From positions 1-46,099 of the forward strand of contig JAFXRI010000096.1 of NCBI GenBank assembly GCA_017526445.1: a stretch of 46,099 nucleotides of DNA, written 5' to 3'. The notes under the pieces were generated by a model. The model did not search any database. It had not been told where the DNA came from and was given only the letters and a program-made list of their open reading frames with translations. The stretch's first letter is position 1. Every line of letters begins with the position of its first letter. This stretch comes from Ruminococcus sp. Lineage in GTDB: Bacteria; Bacillota; Clostridia; Oscillospirales; Ruminococcaceae. The position numbers and the translations under genes were made by a program. Positions 35,231 through 43,314 of this stretch are shown one piece after another.

Positions 35231-36735
35231 TGAGAGAGCACTTTATATATCCTGAATTTGAAGTTGTCAGGAACGATAACAGATGCATACAGTGCCGCGT
35301 CTGTGAGAGACAATGTGCCAATGAGGTACACCGCTTCGACACAGATCTGGGACTGATGATCTCCGACGAGACAAAATGTGTGAACTGCCAGCGCTGCATA
35401 TCCCTGTGTCCCACAAGGGCGCTAAAGATAGTCAAGAGCGACTGCCGTCTGCGTGAAAACGCCAACTGGTCGGACGAGACGATCAAGGAGATCTACAAGC
35501 AGGCCAACAGCGGAGGCGTACTGCTGTCGTCCATGGGCAATCCCAAGCCGCTGCCGGTCTATTGGGACAAAATGCTCATAAATGCATCACAAGTGACCAA
35601 TCCGCCTATCGATCCGCTGCGTGAGCCCATGGAGACCAAGGTGTTCTTAGGCAAGAAACCGGACAAGATCCGCCGTGATGAGAACGGCGAGCTCATCACC
35701 GAGACAGCCCCTCAGCTGGAACTGTCAATGCCGGTGATGTTCTCGGCAATGAGCTATGGCTCGATCAGTTACAACGCTCACGCCTCCCTGGCAAGAGCTG
35801 CGACAGAACTGGGCATCTGCTACAACACCGGTGAGGGCGGTCTGCACGAAGACTTCTACATTTACGGCCCCAACACTATCGTTCAGGTAGCGTCGGGACG
35901 TTTCGGAGTACACAAGAACTATCTCGAGGCTGCTGCTGCGGTGGAGATCAAGATGGGACAGGGCGCGAAGCCCGGCATCGGCGGACATCTGCCGGGGGCG
36001 AAGATCGTCGGAGACGTTTCCCGCACGAGGATGATCCCGGAGGGCTCGGATGCTATATCCCCTGCACCGCATCACGACATCTACTCGATAGAGGATCTTA
36101 GACAGCTGGTATTCTCGCTGAAAGAGGCGACGGAATACAAGAAGCCTGTGATCGTAAAGGTAGCGGCGGTGCACAACATCGCAGCTATCGCCAGCGGCAT
36201 CGCTCGCAGCGGAGCGGATATAATCGCAATAGACGGTTTCAGAGGCGGTACGGGAGCTGCTCCAACGCGCATCAGGGACAATGTGGGCATCCCCATAGAG
36301 CTTGCGCTGGCGGCTGTGGACCAGAGACTCAGGGACGAGGGCATCAGGAACAATGTCTCACTGATAGTCGGCGGGAGCGTTCGCTCGGCGGCTGATGTGG
36401 TAAAGGCAGTTGCTCTGGGTGCTGATGCAGTATATGTAGCAACAGCTGCTCTGCTGGCTCTCGGATGTCATCTCTGCCGCACCTGTCAGAGCGGCAAGTG
36501 CAACTGGGGCATCGCCACACAGAATCCGGAGCTGGTCAAGAGACTGAACCCGGACATCGGTTCGAGAAGGCTGGTCAATCTTATGGATGCATGGCGTCAC
36601 GAGATCAAGGAGCTTATGGGCGGTATGGGCATCAACTCCATCGAGAGTCTCAGAGGCAACAGGCTTATGCTGAGAGGCGTCGGACTGACTGCCAAGGAGC
36701 TGGAGATACTGGGTATCTCCCACGCGGGCGAATAA
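35230..36735 (+). CDS. gltB: Glutamate synthase, FMN/Fe-S catalytic subunit (GltB central domain homologue)
   Basis: This 501-residue subunit reduces 2-oxoglutarate plus ammonia to glutamate. Its N-terminus carries two 4Fe-4S motifs: CIQCRVCERQC, then CVNCQRCISLCP. The FMN-binding barrel follows, with MPVMFSAMSYGSIS, NTGEGGLHEDF, KPGIGGHLPG and IIAIDGFRGGTGAAP. The late cluster CHLCRTCQSGKCNWG fits the 3Fe-4S site of glutamate synthase. It starts as TGATG with the previous stop, giving translational coupling. The ammonia arrives from the preceding glutaminase subunit. Confidence 0.95.
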   Translation: MREHFIYPEFEVVRNDNRCIQCRVCERQCANEVHRFDTDLGLMISDETKCVNCQRCISLCPTRALKIVKSDCRLRENANWSDETIKEIYKQANSGGVLLSSMGNPKPLPVYWDKMLINASQVTNPPIDPLREPMETKVFLGKKPDKIRRDENGELITETAPQLELSMPVMFSAMSYGSISYNAHASLARAATELGICYNTGEGGLHEDFYIYGPNTIVQVASGRFGVHKNYLEAAAAVEIKMGQGAKPGIGGHLPGAKIVGDVSRTRMIPEGSDAISPAPHHDIYSIEDLRQLVFSLKEATEYKKPVIVKVAAVHNIAAIASGIARSGADIIAIDGFRGGTGAAPTRIRDNVGIPIELALAAVDQRLRDEGIRNNVSLIVGGSVRSAADVVKAVALGADAVYVATAALLALGCHLCRTCQSGKCNWGIATQNPELVKRLNPDIGSRRLVNLMDAWRHEIKELMGGMGINSIESLRGNRLMLRGVGLTAKELEILGISHAGE

Positions 36736-36748
36736 GGAGGACATCACG

Positions 36749-37180
36749 ATGAAAAGAGTATATGTTAACGAGCAGTGGTGTCTCGGATGCCACCTCTGCG
36801 AATACAACTGCGCATTCGCCAACTCGGGGATCGACGATATGGTCAAGGCGCTGAAGGGCAAGGACATCTTCCCGCGGGTACATATCGAAGACGGAGAGGA
36901 TGGGATACACTTCGCCGTTTCCTGCCGTCACTGCAAGGATCCAATGTGCGTCAAGAGCTGCATCGCAGGCGCTATATCTATAGAGGACGGTGTCGTTAAG
37001 ATCGACAGGGACAAATGCGTGGGCTGTCTGACCTGCGTGCTGGTATGTCCCTACGGGGCTGTAGCTCCGGGACCGAACGGCGCTGCACAGAAGTGCGAGC
37101 TTTGCTTACAGAACAGCTGCGGGGCTCCCGCCTGCGTAACAGGCTGCCCCAACAATGCGATCGTATATGAGGAGAGGTGA
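36749..37180 (+). CDS. Multi-cluster 4Fe-4S ferredoxin subunit
   Basis: This 143-residue electron-transfer protein has four cysteine groups: CLGCHLCEYNC, CRHCKDPMCVKSC, CVGCLTCVLVCP and CELCLQNSCGAPACVTGCP. This is the pattern of HycB/CooF-type ferredoxins that carry several 4Fe-4S clusters. Its place between the FMN subunit and an FAD oxidoreductase suggests that it wires electrons from NAD(P)H to glutamate synthase, replacing the usual GltD. AAGGAGGACATC precedes the ATG. Its end overlaps the start region of the next gene. Confidence 0.92.
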   Translation: MKRVYVNEQWCLGCHLCEYNCAFANSGIDDMVKALKGKDIFPRVHIEDGEDGIHFAVSCRHCKDPMCVKSCIAGAISIEDGVVKIDRDKCVGCLTCVLVCPYGAVAPGPNGAAQKCELCLQNSCGAPACVTGCPNNAIVYEER

Positions 37181-37185
37181 TCGGG

Positions 37186-38421
37186 ATGTCTGAATATGTT
37201 ATCATCGGAAACGGAACGGCAGCTGTGGGCTGCATCGAAGGCATAAGGAGCGCTGACTCCGAAAGCAGCATCACCGTCATCTCGGCGGAGGAGCATCACG
37301 TTTACTCACGCCCGCTGATCTCCTACTATCTGGAGGGCAAGACCGATCTTGAAAAGATGAAGTACCGTCCGGAGGATTTTTATACAAAGAACAATGTAAA
37401 GCTCATCTACGGTAAGGCGGTAAAGTGCGACAGCAAGAAGCAATTCATCACCCTTGCAGACAAGCAGAAGCTGCACTATGACAAGCTGTGCCTGTGCACC
37501 GGATCGTCGCCTTTCGTACCGCCCTTTGAGGGGCTTGACAAAGTAAAGAACAAGTTCAGCTTTATGACTCTTGACGATGCGCTCGCCCTTGAAAAAGCTC
37601 TTGACAAAAAGGCGAAGGTGCTTATCGTGGGAGCGGGACTTATCGGACTTAAATGTGCCGAGGGCATTGCTGAGAGAGTGGGCAGCATCACAGTCTGTGA
37701 TCTTGCAGACAGGGTGCTCTCCTCCATACTCGACAGCAAATGTGCAGCTGTGATGCAGAAGCGTCTCGAAGAACACGGCATCAGCTTCCTGCTGGGAGAC
37801 ACGGCGGTGCGTTTTGAAAAGGACAAGGCTGTTATGAAAAGCGGCAAGGAAGTCAGGTTTGACATCCTTGTGCTGGCAGTGGGCGTCAGAGCTGAGACAG
37901 AGCTTGCCAGGCAGACAGACTGTGAAGTGAACAGGGGCATCGTCATTGACACCTCTATGAAAACGAGCACTGATAGCATATACGCGGCAGGCGACTGTGC
38001 GGAGGGGTATGACAGCTCGATCGGTGCGAACCGTGTGCTGGCGATACTGCCGAACGCTTATATGCAGGGACGCTGCGCAGGCATAAATATGGCGGGCGGC
38101 AGCTCGGTATTCGATGATGCAGTGCCGATGAACTCTATCGGCTTCTTCGGACTGCACTGCGCGACGGCGGGCAGCTATCCTGAGGACGGCGAGGTCTGTG
38201 AGGAACAGGTCTGCGGAGGCATCAGGAGACTGTACATCAAGGACGGAAGGCTTTACGGATATATGCTCATCGGAGACGTGAACAGAGCCGGTATCTACAC
38301 CTCTCTGGTAAGAGAGCAGACCGTGTTTAATGAAGAAGATATAGATAAATTGAAAAAATTTCCGACTCTGGCAATTTTTTCTTATGAAAGCCGTAGAAAA
38401 AAACTCGGAGGTGTGGTATAA
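37186..38421 (+). CDS. FAD/NAD(P)-dependent oxidoreductase subunit
   Basis: This 411-residue flavoprotein is of the pyridine nucleotide-disulphide oxidoreductase fold, close to NADH oxidase/rubredoxin reductase types. The FAD loop is VIIGNGTAAVGCIEG, the NAD loop is VLIVGAGLIGLKCAEG, and the second FAD motif is SIYAAGDCAEG. It most likely feeds electrons through the neighbouring ferredoxin to glutamate synthase. The start is the ATG behind GAGAGGTGATCGGG. A GTG at 37177 has no room for a ribosome binding site. The stop overlaps the next ATG. Confidence 0.92.
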   Translation: MSEYVIIGNGTAAVGCIEGIRSADSESSITVISAEEHHVYSRPLISYYLEGKTDLEKMKYRPEDFYTKNNVKLIYGKAVKCDSKKQFITLADKQKLHYDKLCLCTGSSPFVPPFEGLDKVKNKFSFMTLDDALALEKALDKKAKVLIVGAGLIGLKCAEGIAERVGSITVCDLADRVLSSILDSKCAAVMQKRLEEHGISFLLGDTAVRFEKDKAVMKSGKEVRFDILVLAVGVRAETELARQTDCEVNRGIVIDTSMKTSTDSIYAAGDCAEGYDSSIGANRVLAILPNAYMQGRCAGINMAGGSSVFDDAVPMNSIGFFGLHCATAGSYPEDGEVCEEQVCGGIRRLYIKDGRLYGYMLIGDVNRAGIYTSLVREQTVFNEEDIDKLKKFPTLAIFSYESRRKKLGGVV

Positions 38422-39152
38422 TGAATATCAATGCGACAGGGCTCGACTACAGGGAGCTAAATGAAACGCTCCGCCAGGTCAGGGGCAGCTGTACCATTAC
38501 TGACTGTCTCGGGCAGAGGTTCATTGCAGCAGGCATCTCCGACAAGACGCTTACCATAAGCGGTATCCCCGGAAATGCACTGGGGGCATATCTCAACGGT
38601 GCAAAGATCGAGGTCAAGGGCAATGCTCAGGACGCGGTGGGCGACACTATGAATGACGGGACTATCGTCATCCACGGGAATGTGGGAGATGCTGTGGGCT
38701 ACGCTATGCGCGGCGGCAGGATCTACGTTCAGGGAAATGCGGGATACCGTGCGGGCATACATATGAAGGCCTACAAGGAAAAGCAGCCGGCGCTGGTCAT
38801 CGGCGGGAGAGCGGGAAGCTTTCTCGGTGAATACCAGGCGGGCGGCACGATCATCGTACTGGGTATGGACGGCAGCGGGAAAGACGATCAGCGCCCCATA
38901 GTCAGCAATTTCCCTTGCACGGGGATGCACGGAGGCAAGATGTACCTGCGCTCGGACTGCAAGGGGATACACTTCCCGCATCAGGTACACACACGCCCCG
39001 CCAACAGCGCCGATCTTGACGATATAGCTCATTATCTCAGGCGCTTCTGCTACTACTTCGGGCACAAGCTGGAGGAACTACTGGATCACCCTTTCACCGT
39101 TGTCACACCTGACAGCAGCAACCCGTACAGACAGATGTACGTAGCAAACTGA
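38421..39152 (+). CDS. Glutamate synthase C-terminal GXGXG domain subunit
   Basis: This 243-residue protein is the beta-helix domain that ends classical GltB, here as its own gene. Gly-rich turns repeat: ISGIPGNALGAYLNGA, VKGNAQDAVGDTMNDGT, IHGNVGDAVGYAMRGG and VQGNAGYRAGIHM. The domain forms part of the core and channel of the enzyme rather than a catalytic site. It overlaps the stop of the FAD subunit by one base. All three GltB parts therefore lie in one operon. Confidence 0.93.
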   Translation: MNINATGLDYRELNETLRQVRGSCTITDCLGQRFIAAGISDKTLTISGIPGNALGAYLNGAKIEVKGNAQDAVGDTMNDGTIVIHGNVGDAVGYAMRGGRIYVQGNAGYRAGIHMKAYKEKQPALVIGGRAGSFLGEYQAGGTIIVLGMDGSGKDDQRPIVSNFPCTGMHGGKMYLRSDCKGIHFPHQVHTRPANSADLDDIAHYLRRFCYYFGHKLEELLDHPFTVVTPDSSNPYRQMYVAN

Positions 39153-39159
39153 CCGATAC

Positions 39160-39197
39160 CGGATAGCCTGACGGTCTGACTGACCGCCGGCTGTCCG
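39160..39197 (+). promoter_or_regulatory. Hairpin before glnA
   Basis: CGGATAGCC (39160-39168) and GGCTGTCCG (39189-39197) enclose an inner CGGTC/GACCG stem. There is no T-run, so it may tune expression of glnA within the operon rather than end it. Confidence 0.5.
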
Positions 39198-39228
39198 TTC
39201 TCTGCTATTAAACTAAACGGAGGTCACT

Positions 39229-40437
39229 ATGGATTATACTGCTGAAGAGATAATACAATACTGCTCCGAGGAAGATGTCAAGTTTGTCAGACTGGCTTTC
39301 TGCGATGCTTTCGGAGCACAGAAAAATATATCCGTGATGCCGTCGGAACTGCGGCGGGCTTTTGAGCAGGGCATCGGGTTCGATGCTTCGGCTGTCAAAG
39401 GCTTTGCCAATGAGGCAAAGTCGGATCTGCTGCTTTATCCGGATCCGGACACACTTTCGGTACTCCCCTGGAGGCCGGAGCACGGCCGCGTTGTAAGGAT
39501 GTTCTGCTCGATCAGAGAACCGGGAGGCAGGAACTTTGAGTGCGACACTCGCAGTCTGCTGGAGAAGGCTATCGGGGATGCTGCTGACGAGGGGCTGGAG
39601 TTCTCTTTCGGCTCGGAGCAGGAGTTCTATCTGTTCAAGCTGGATGATAACGGCGTACCCACATCTATCCCTTATGACAGGGCCGGATATATGGACATCG
39701 CCCCAGATGACAGGGGCGAGAACATCAGACGGGAGATCTGCCTGACGCTGGAGCAGATGGGCATAAGCCCCGAAAGCTCCCACCACGAAGAAGGTCCGGG
39801 ACAGAACGAGATAGATTTCCACTATGCCTCGGCAATGAAGGCGGCAGACGATGCTATGGCCTTCCGCACCGTGGTGAAGACAGTCGCTCATGCCAACGGG
39901 CTGTATGCCGACTTCTCTCCCAAGCCGCTGAACGATCAGCCGGGCAACGGCTATCACATCAACCTTTCGGTAAAGGACGACAAGAACCACATCATCCTGC
40001 CATCGGTGATCGCAGGCATCCTCGAGCACATCAGGGACATTACGGTATTCCTGAACCCGACGGAGAACAGCTACAAACGCTTCGGCAGGAATAAGGCTCC
40101 GAAATACATCTCCTGGTCCAGCGAGAACCGTTCTCAGCTGGTGCGCATACCTGCCGCGGAGGGCGAGTACCGGCGCGCCGAACTGCGCTCGCCGGATCCG
40201 ACGGCAAATCCTTATCTGGCCTTTGCGCTTATCATAAGAGCGGGACTGTACGGGTACAAGAATGGGCTGTTCCTGCCGCCTGTTGCAGACATTGATCTGT
40301 TCAGGGCAGACAGCTCCGAGACGGACAAATACGAAAGGCTCCCCGCTTCGCTCGACGAAGCCAAGTCTGCCGCGGCCGCGAGCTGTTTCGTGAAGGAACA
40401 TCTTCCCGGCCGTCTGATAGACATATACTGCAAATAA
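39229..40437 (+). CDS. glnA: Glutamine synthetase, type I
   Basis: This 402-residue enzyme is a second glutamine synthetase in the same island. GSEQEFYLF, the metal-binding HHEEGPGQNEIDFHY, NGYHINLSV and RAELRSPDPTANPYLAFA are GSI signatures. It is shorter than most GSI (about 440-470). It seems to lack the adenylylation-site Tyr context, because the C-terminus is trimmed. The ribosome binding site is CGGAGGTC. It lies between the split glutamate synthase and the ANTAR regulator, and completes a GS-GOGAT cycle. Confidence 0.95.
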   Translation: MDYTAEEIIQYCSEEDVKFVRLAFCDAFGAQKNISVMPSELRRAFEQGIGFDASAVKGFANEAKSDLLLYPDPDTLSVLPWRPEHGRVVRMFCSIREPGGRNFECDTRSLLEKAIGDAADEGLEFSFGSEQEFYLFKLDDNGVPTSIPYDRAGYMDIAPDDRGENIRREICLTLEQMGISPESSHHEEGPGQNEIDFHYASAMKAADDAMAFRTVVKTVAHANGLYADFSPKPLNDQPGNGYHINLSVKDDKNHIILPSVIAGILEHIRDITVFLNPTENSYKRFGRNKAPKYISWSSENRSQLVRIPAAEGEYRRAELRSPDPTANPYLAFALIIRAGLYGYKNGLFLPPVADIDLFRADSSETDKYERLPASLDEAKSAAAASCFVKEHLPGRLIDIYCK

Positions 40438-40452
40438 AGGAGGGCTGTGCCC

Positions 40453-41043
40453 ATGGATCTGAAACAGCGGCAGTACAATCTGCTGATAGTATCGGCACAG
40501 CCGAAGTTCAACGAATCTCTGGCGGAGATGCTCGGTATGCGAAGATACTATGAACATTCGTTTGAAGACAGCATAAGCTCCGCCAGGAGGATACTGAATG
40601 AGCAACACTTTGATATGATCCTGATAAACGCACCGCTGCCTGATGAAGACGGTGTGCGTTTTGCTGTTGACAAGTCTGTGGGAAAATGCTCGGTGCTGCT
40701 CATGGTAAGGAACGAATACTATCCGGAGATCTTTATGAGAGTCTGTCCCTATGGGGTATATACTCTGCCGAAGCCGCCCGCAAGGCAGCTGGTGGCTCAG
40801 GCCTTTGACTGGCTGGAAAGCAGCTGTGAACGTCTCAGAAAGCTGGAAAAGAGGTCTGTGACGCTTGAAGACAAGATGGCTGAGATCAGACTCGTGAACC
40901 GCGCCAAGTGGCTGCTGATCTCCAAAGAAGGGCTCACTGAGGACGAGGCTCATCACCGCATAGAAAAGCTTGCTATGGACAAATGCGTCACCAAGCGTGA
41001 GATCGCTGAGGAGATACTCGGCGTTTACGGCACTACCGCATAA
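40453..41043 (+). CDS. ANTAR-domain RNA-binding response regulator (GlnR/NasT-like antiterminator)
   Basis: This 196-residue protein has an N-terminal receiver-like domain and a C-terminal ANTAR domain. The receiver opens YNLLIVSAQPKFNESL, but the phosphoacceptor position is Asn59 (MILINAPLPDEDGV), so phosphorylation is unlikely. A coiled-coil linker leads to the ANTAR helices VNRAKWLLISKEGLTEDEAHHRI and CVTKREIAEEIL. ANTAR proteins bind RNA hexaloop hairpins and block terminators; a clostridial GlnR of this type controls glutamine genes. The start is the ATG behind GGAGGG. The last codons and stop lie in the left arm of hairpin copy D. Confidence 0.92.
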   Translation: MDLKQRQYNLLIVSAQPKFNESLAEMLGMRRYYEHSFEDSISSARRILNEQHFDMILINAPLPDEDGVRFAVDKSVGKCSVLLMVRNEYYPEIFMRVCPYGVYTLPKPPARQLVAQAFDWLESSCERLRKLEKRSVTLEDKMAEIRLVNRAKWLLISKEGLTEDEAHHRIEKLAMDKCVTKREIAEEILGVYGTTA

Positions 41044-41061
41044 CGCTTGTGCGGTGTTGCC
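41029..41061. repeat. Hairpin repeat family, copy D (minimal, 33 bp)
   Basis: GGCACTACCGCATAA (41029-41043) and TTGTGCGGTGTTGCC (41047-41061) are the two arms of the repeat family with only three bases between them. The left arm encodes the last four residues and TAA stop of the ANTAR gene. The right arm is identical to copies A and B. Confidence 0.75.
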
Positions 41062-41078
41062 TATACTCCCTCACACTC

Positions 41079-41116
41079 AAAAAACAGCACCTCTGCCAAC
41101 CATAGCAGAAGTGCTG
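41079..41116 (-). terminator. Terminator of the amt gene
   Basis: On the minus strand CAGCACTTCTGC and GCAGAGGTGCTG form a 12-bp stem with one mismatch or wobble, followed by TTTTTT. It may also serve the convergent ANTAR gene. Confidence 0.88.
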
Positions 41117-41140
41117 CTTTCAAACTCTGTGTCTGTACGT

Positions 41141-42868
41141 TTACTCGTCCTGGAGGGCTTCGTATCCCTCTTCGCCGGTACGTACCTTGATGACGTTCTC
41201 AACATCGTAGATGAAGATCTTACCGTCGCCGATATGTCCGGTATAGAGTGCCTTCTTGGCAGTCTCGACTACGCTTCTGACAGGCACCTTGCTGACAACT
41301 ATATCGACCTGTACCTTAGGCGTAAGACTGGTCTCGACCTGAACGCCGCGGTAGAACTCGGGGTGGCCCTTCTGAGTGCCGAAGCCCATAACGTGAGATA
41401 CTGTCATACCTGTTATGCCAAGCTTGCTCATAGCGTTTCTCAGCTTGTCGATCTTAGCCTCGCGGCAGATGATCTCGATCTTGGTGAGCTTAGGTCTGCC
41501 CTCATCCACAAGGCTGGGCAGCTTCTGTACGGTGACAGCCTCGGCCTCGGGTGTCTCGCCAAGTACGACTGATGCATCATTGTATTCCTCATAGGTAGTG
41601 TACTTATGTACAGCAGGCATAAAGTCAGGATAAGCGCTGGGGAGACCATGCTCGGAGATATCCAGTCCAAGGATCTCGTCCTCGGCTGAAGTGCGCAGGC
41701 CGTTGGTCTTTTTGATGATCATAAAGGTGACCGTCATCATGACCGCAGTATAGAAAGCTACGGAAGCAAAGCCTGTGAGCTGGAGCCCGAGCTGCTTGAA
41801 CTCGCCGGTATAGAACAGACCGTGAAGGCCTGCGGGAGCATCGGGGTTTGCAAAGAGACCGACTGCAATAGTTCCCCAGATACCGTTTGCACAGTGAACG
41901 CCAACAGCGCCCACGGGATCGTCGATGTGAAGCTTGAGGTCGATAAACTCGACTACCCAGACAACGAGGAAGCCTGATACAAGACCTACGCCTGCTGCAC
42001 CGATAGCGTCAAAGGCATCGGTACCGGCTGTAACTGCAACGAGTCCTGCAAGGGATGCGTTGAGACACATAGAAACATCGGGTTTGCCGTTGCGAATCCA
42101 GGTGAATATCATCGTCACGCAGGTAGCGACTGCGGGTGCGATCGTTGTGGTCATAAAAATGGATGCGAGCTCGGAAACGCTTGTGGCAGCAGCACCGTTG
42201 AAGCCGTACCAGCCCAGCCAGAGGATGAACACACCGAGAGCGCCGAGGGTGATGGAATGTCCGGGGATAGCGTTTACCTTGATGACATTGCCCTTCTCGT
42301 CACGCTCGTATTTACCGAGACGGGGACCAACGAAGATCGCTCCGATGAGGGCTGCGATACCGCCCACCATATGGATAGCGCAGGAGCCGGCGTAATCGTG
42401 GAAGCCCAGCTCAGAGAGCCAGCCGCCGCCCCAGATCCAATGAGCCTCGATGGGGTAAACTATCAGCGAGATGATACCCGAATAGATGCAGTAGCTGGAG
42501 AACTTGGTGCGTCCTGCCATTGATCCGGAAACGATAGTGGCTGTGGTCGCACAGAACACCAGGTTGAAAACGAATGTGGATGCGCCCGTAAAGCTGCCGT
42601 CAGCGGGGCTGGTGATGAACTCCTTGAAGTGAGTGAACATATCCATGTTCGGGAGTCCGATAAGACCGAACAGTGTATCCTCGCCCATCATAATGGTATA
42701 ACCCAGCAGCGAGAAAACGACTGTACCGATACAGAAGTCCATTAGGTTCTTCATAATGATGTTGCCGGCGTTCTTGGCACGGGTGAAGCCTGTCTCCACC
42801 ATTGCAAAGCCTGCCTGCATCCAGAAAACAAGTGCGGCTCCGATCAGAAACCAGAATTCGACTGTCAT
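41141..42868 (-). CDS. amt: Ammonium transporter fused to a C-terminal P-II domain
   Basis: This 575-residue protein joins two partners that are usually separate. Residues about 1-410 are an Amt channel: MQAGFAMVETGFTRAKNAGNI, SYCIYSGIISLIVYPIEAHWIWGGG in two parts, and the pore helix IHMVGGIAALIGA. After a linker, residues 461-575 are a P-II nitrogen sensor: LTKIEIICREAKIDKLRNAM, the T-loop HPEFYRGVQVETSLTPK and the signature TGHIGDGKIFI. A built-in P-II would gate ammonium uptake by 2-oxoglutarate and ATP/ADP. AGAGGG precedes the ATG. The leader has tandem terminators with the hexaloop motif. Confidence 0.95.
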   Translation of the reverse strand: MTVEFWFLIGAALVFWMQAGFAMVETGFTRAKNAGNIIMKNLMDFCIGTVVFSLLGYTIMMGEDTLFGLIGLPNMDMFTHFKEFITSPADGSFTGASTFVFNLVFCATTATIVSGSMAGRTKFSSYCIYSGIISLIVYPIEAHWIWGGGWLSELGFHDYAGSCAIHMVGGIAALIGAIFVGPRLGKYERDEKGNVIKVNAIPGHSITLGALGVFILWLGWYGFNGAAATSVSELASIFMTTTIAPAVATCVTMIFTWIRNGKPDVSMCLNASLAGLVAVTAGTDAFDAIGAAGVGLVSGFLVVWVVEFIDLKLHIDDPVGAVGVHCANGIWGTIAVGLFANPDAPAGLHGLFYTGEFKQLGLQLTGFASVAFYTAVMMTVTFMIIKKTNGLRTSAEDEILGLDISEHGLPSAYPDFMPAVHKYTTYEEYNDASVVLGETPEAEAVTVQKLPSLVDEGRPKLTKIEIICREAKIDKLRNAMSKLGITGMTVSHVMGFGTQKGHPEFYRGVQVETSLTPKVQVDIVVSKVPVRSVVETAKKALYTGHIGDGKIFIYDVENVIKVRTGEEGYEALQDE

Positions 42869-42960
42869 AATAATTCCCTCTTTCGATAATGAAAATAGTT
42901 GTCGGCTATATCATTGTCCGTGTTCATACCGCACCGCCTCCGATCACTTACAAAGGAAAT

Positions 42961-43007
42961 AAAAAAGCGCCTTTCGGGACAGTTACATCCCAAAAGACAC
43001 CATTGCC
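42961..43007 (-). promoter_or_regulatory. amt leader, second hexaloop motif and terminator
   Basis: On the minus strand GGC-AATGGT-GTC (43007-42996) repeats the hexaloop motif. It overlaps GTGTCTTTTGGGA (43000-42988), which pairs along 13 positions, including wobbles, with TCCCGAAAGGCGC (42979-42967). TTTTTT follows. Confidence 0.68.
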
Positions 43008-43026
43008 TTGAAAATATTGATGAAAT

Positions 43027-43080
43027 AAAAAAACAGAGACGGAGCGTGAAGAAATATCTTCATTGACATCCTTGCCTCTG
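43027..43080 (-). promoter_or_regulatory. amt leader, first hexaloop motif and terminator
   Basis: On the minus strand GGC-AAGGAT-GTC (43076-43065) is the hexaloop motif, starting 12 bases after the -10 box. CAGAGGC (43080-43074) overlaps it and pairs with GTCTCTG (43040-43034) as terminator arms, with an inner TGAAGA/TCTTCA stem and seven T after it. Confidence 0.7.
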
Positions 43081-43088
43081 ATGTTTGT

Positions 43089-43117
43089 ATTATACTCCAT
43101 CGTGACCGATATGTCAA
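43089..43117 (-). promoter_or_regulatory. Promoter of the amt gene
   Basis: On the minus strand, TTGACA (43117-43112), 17 bp and TATAAT (43094-43089). Confidence 0.93.
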
Positions 43118-43259
43118 GTAGTTTTGAAAGATTTTTGCATTTTTACATTTTATTTTGTGCATTTTGGGGCGATTTGTGCTATTTTCCACAAATATTATGA
43201 ATTATCGCATGAGCTCTCCTGCATTTCCCGGCATATTACTGTGCAGGAACGCAGCAAAA

Positions 43260-43288
43260 ATGACCTTACCGGCAAACGGCAAGGTCAT
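43260..43288 (-). terminator. Terminator of the small phage-type gene
   Basis: ATGACCTTGCCG and CGGTAAGGTCAT on the minus strand, followed by TTTTTG. Between it and the amt promoter (43118-43259) I see no gene or site. Confidence 0.85.
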
Positions 43289-43314
43289 ATCTGTTTATTA
43301 GTCCTGATGCGGCA

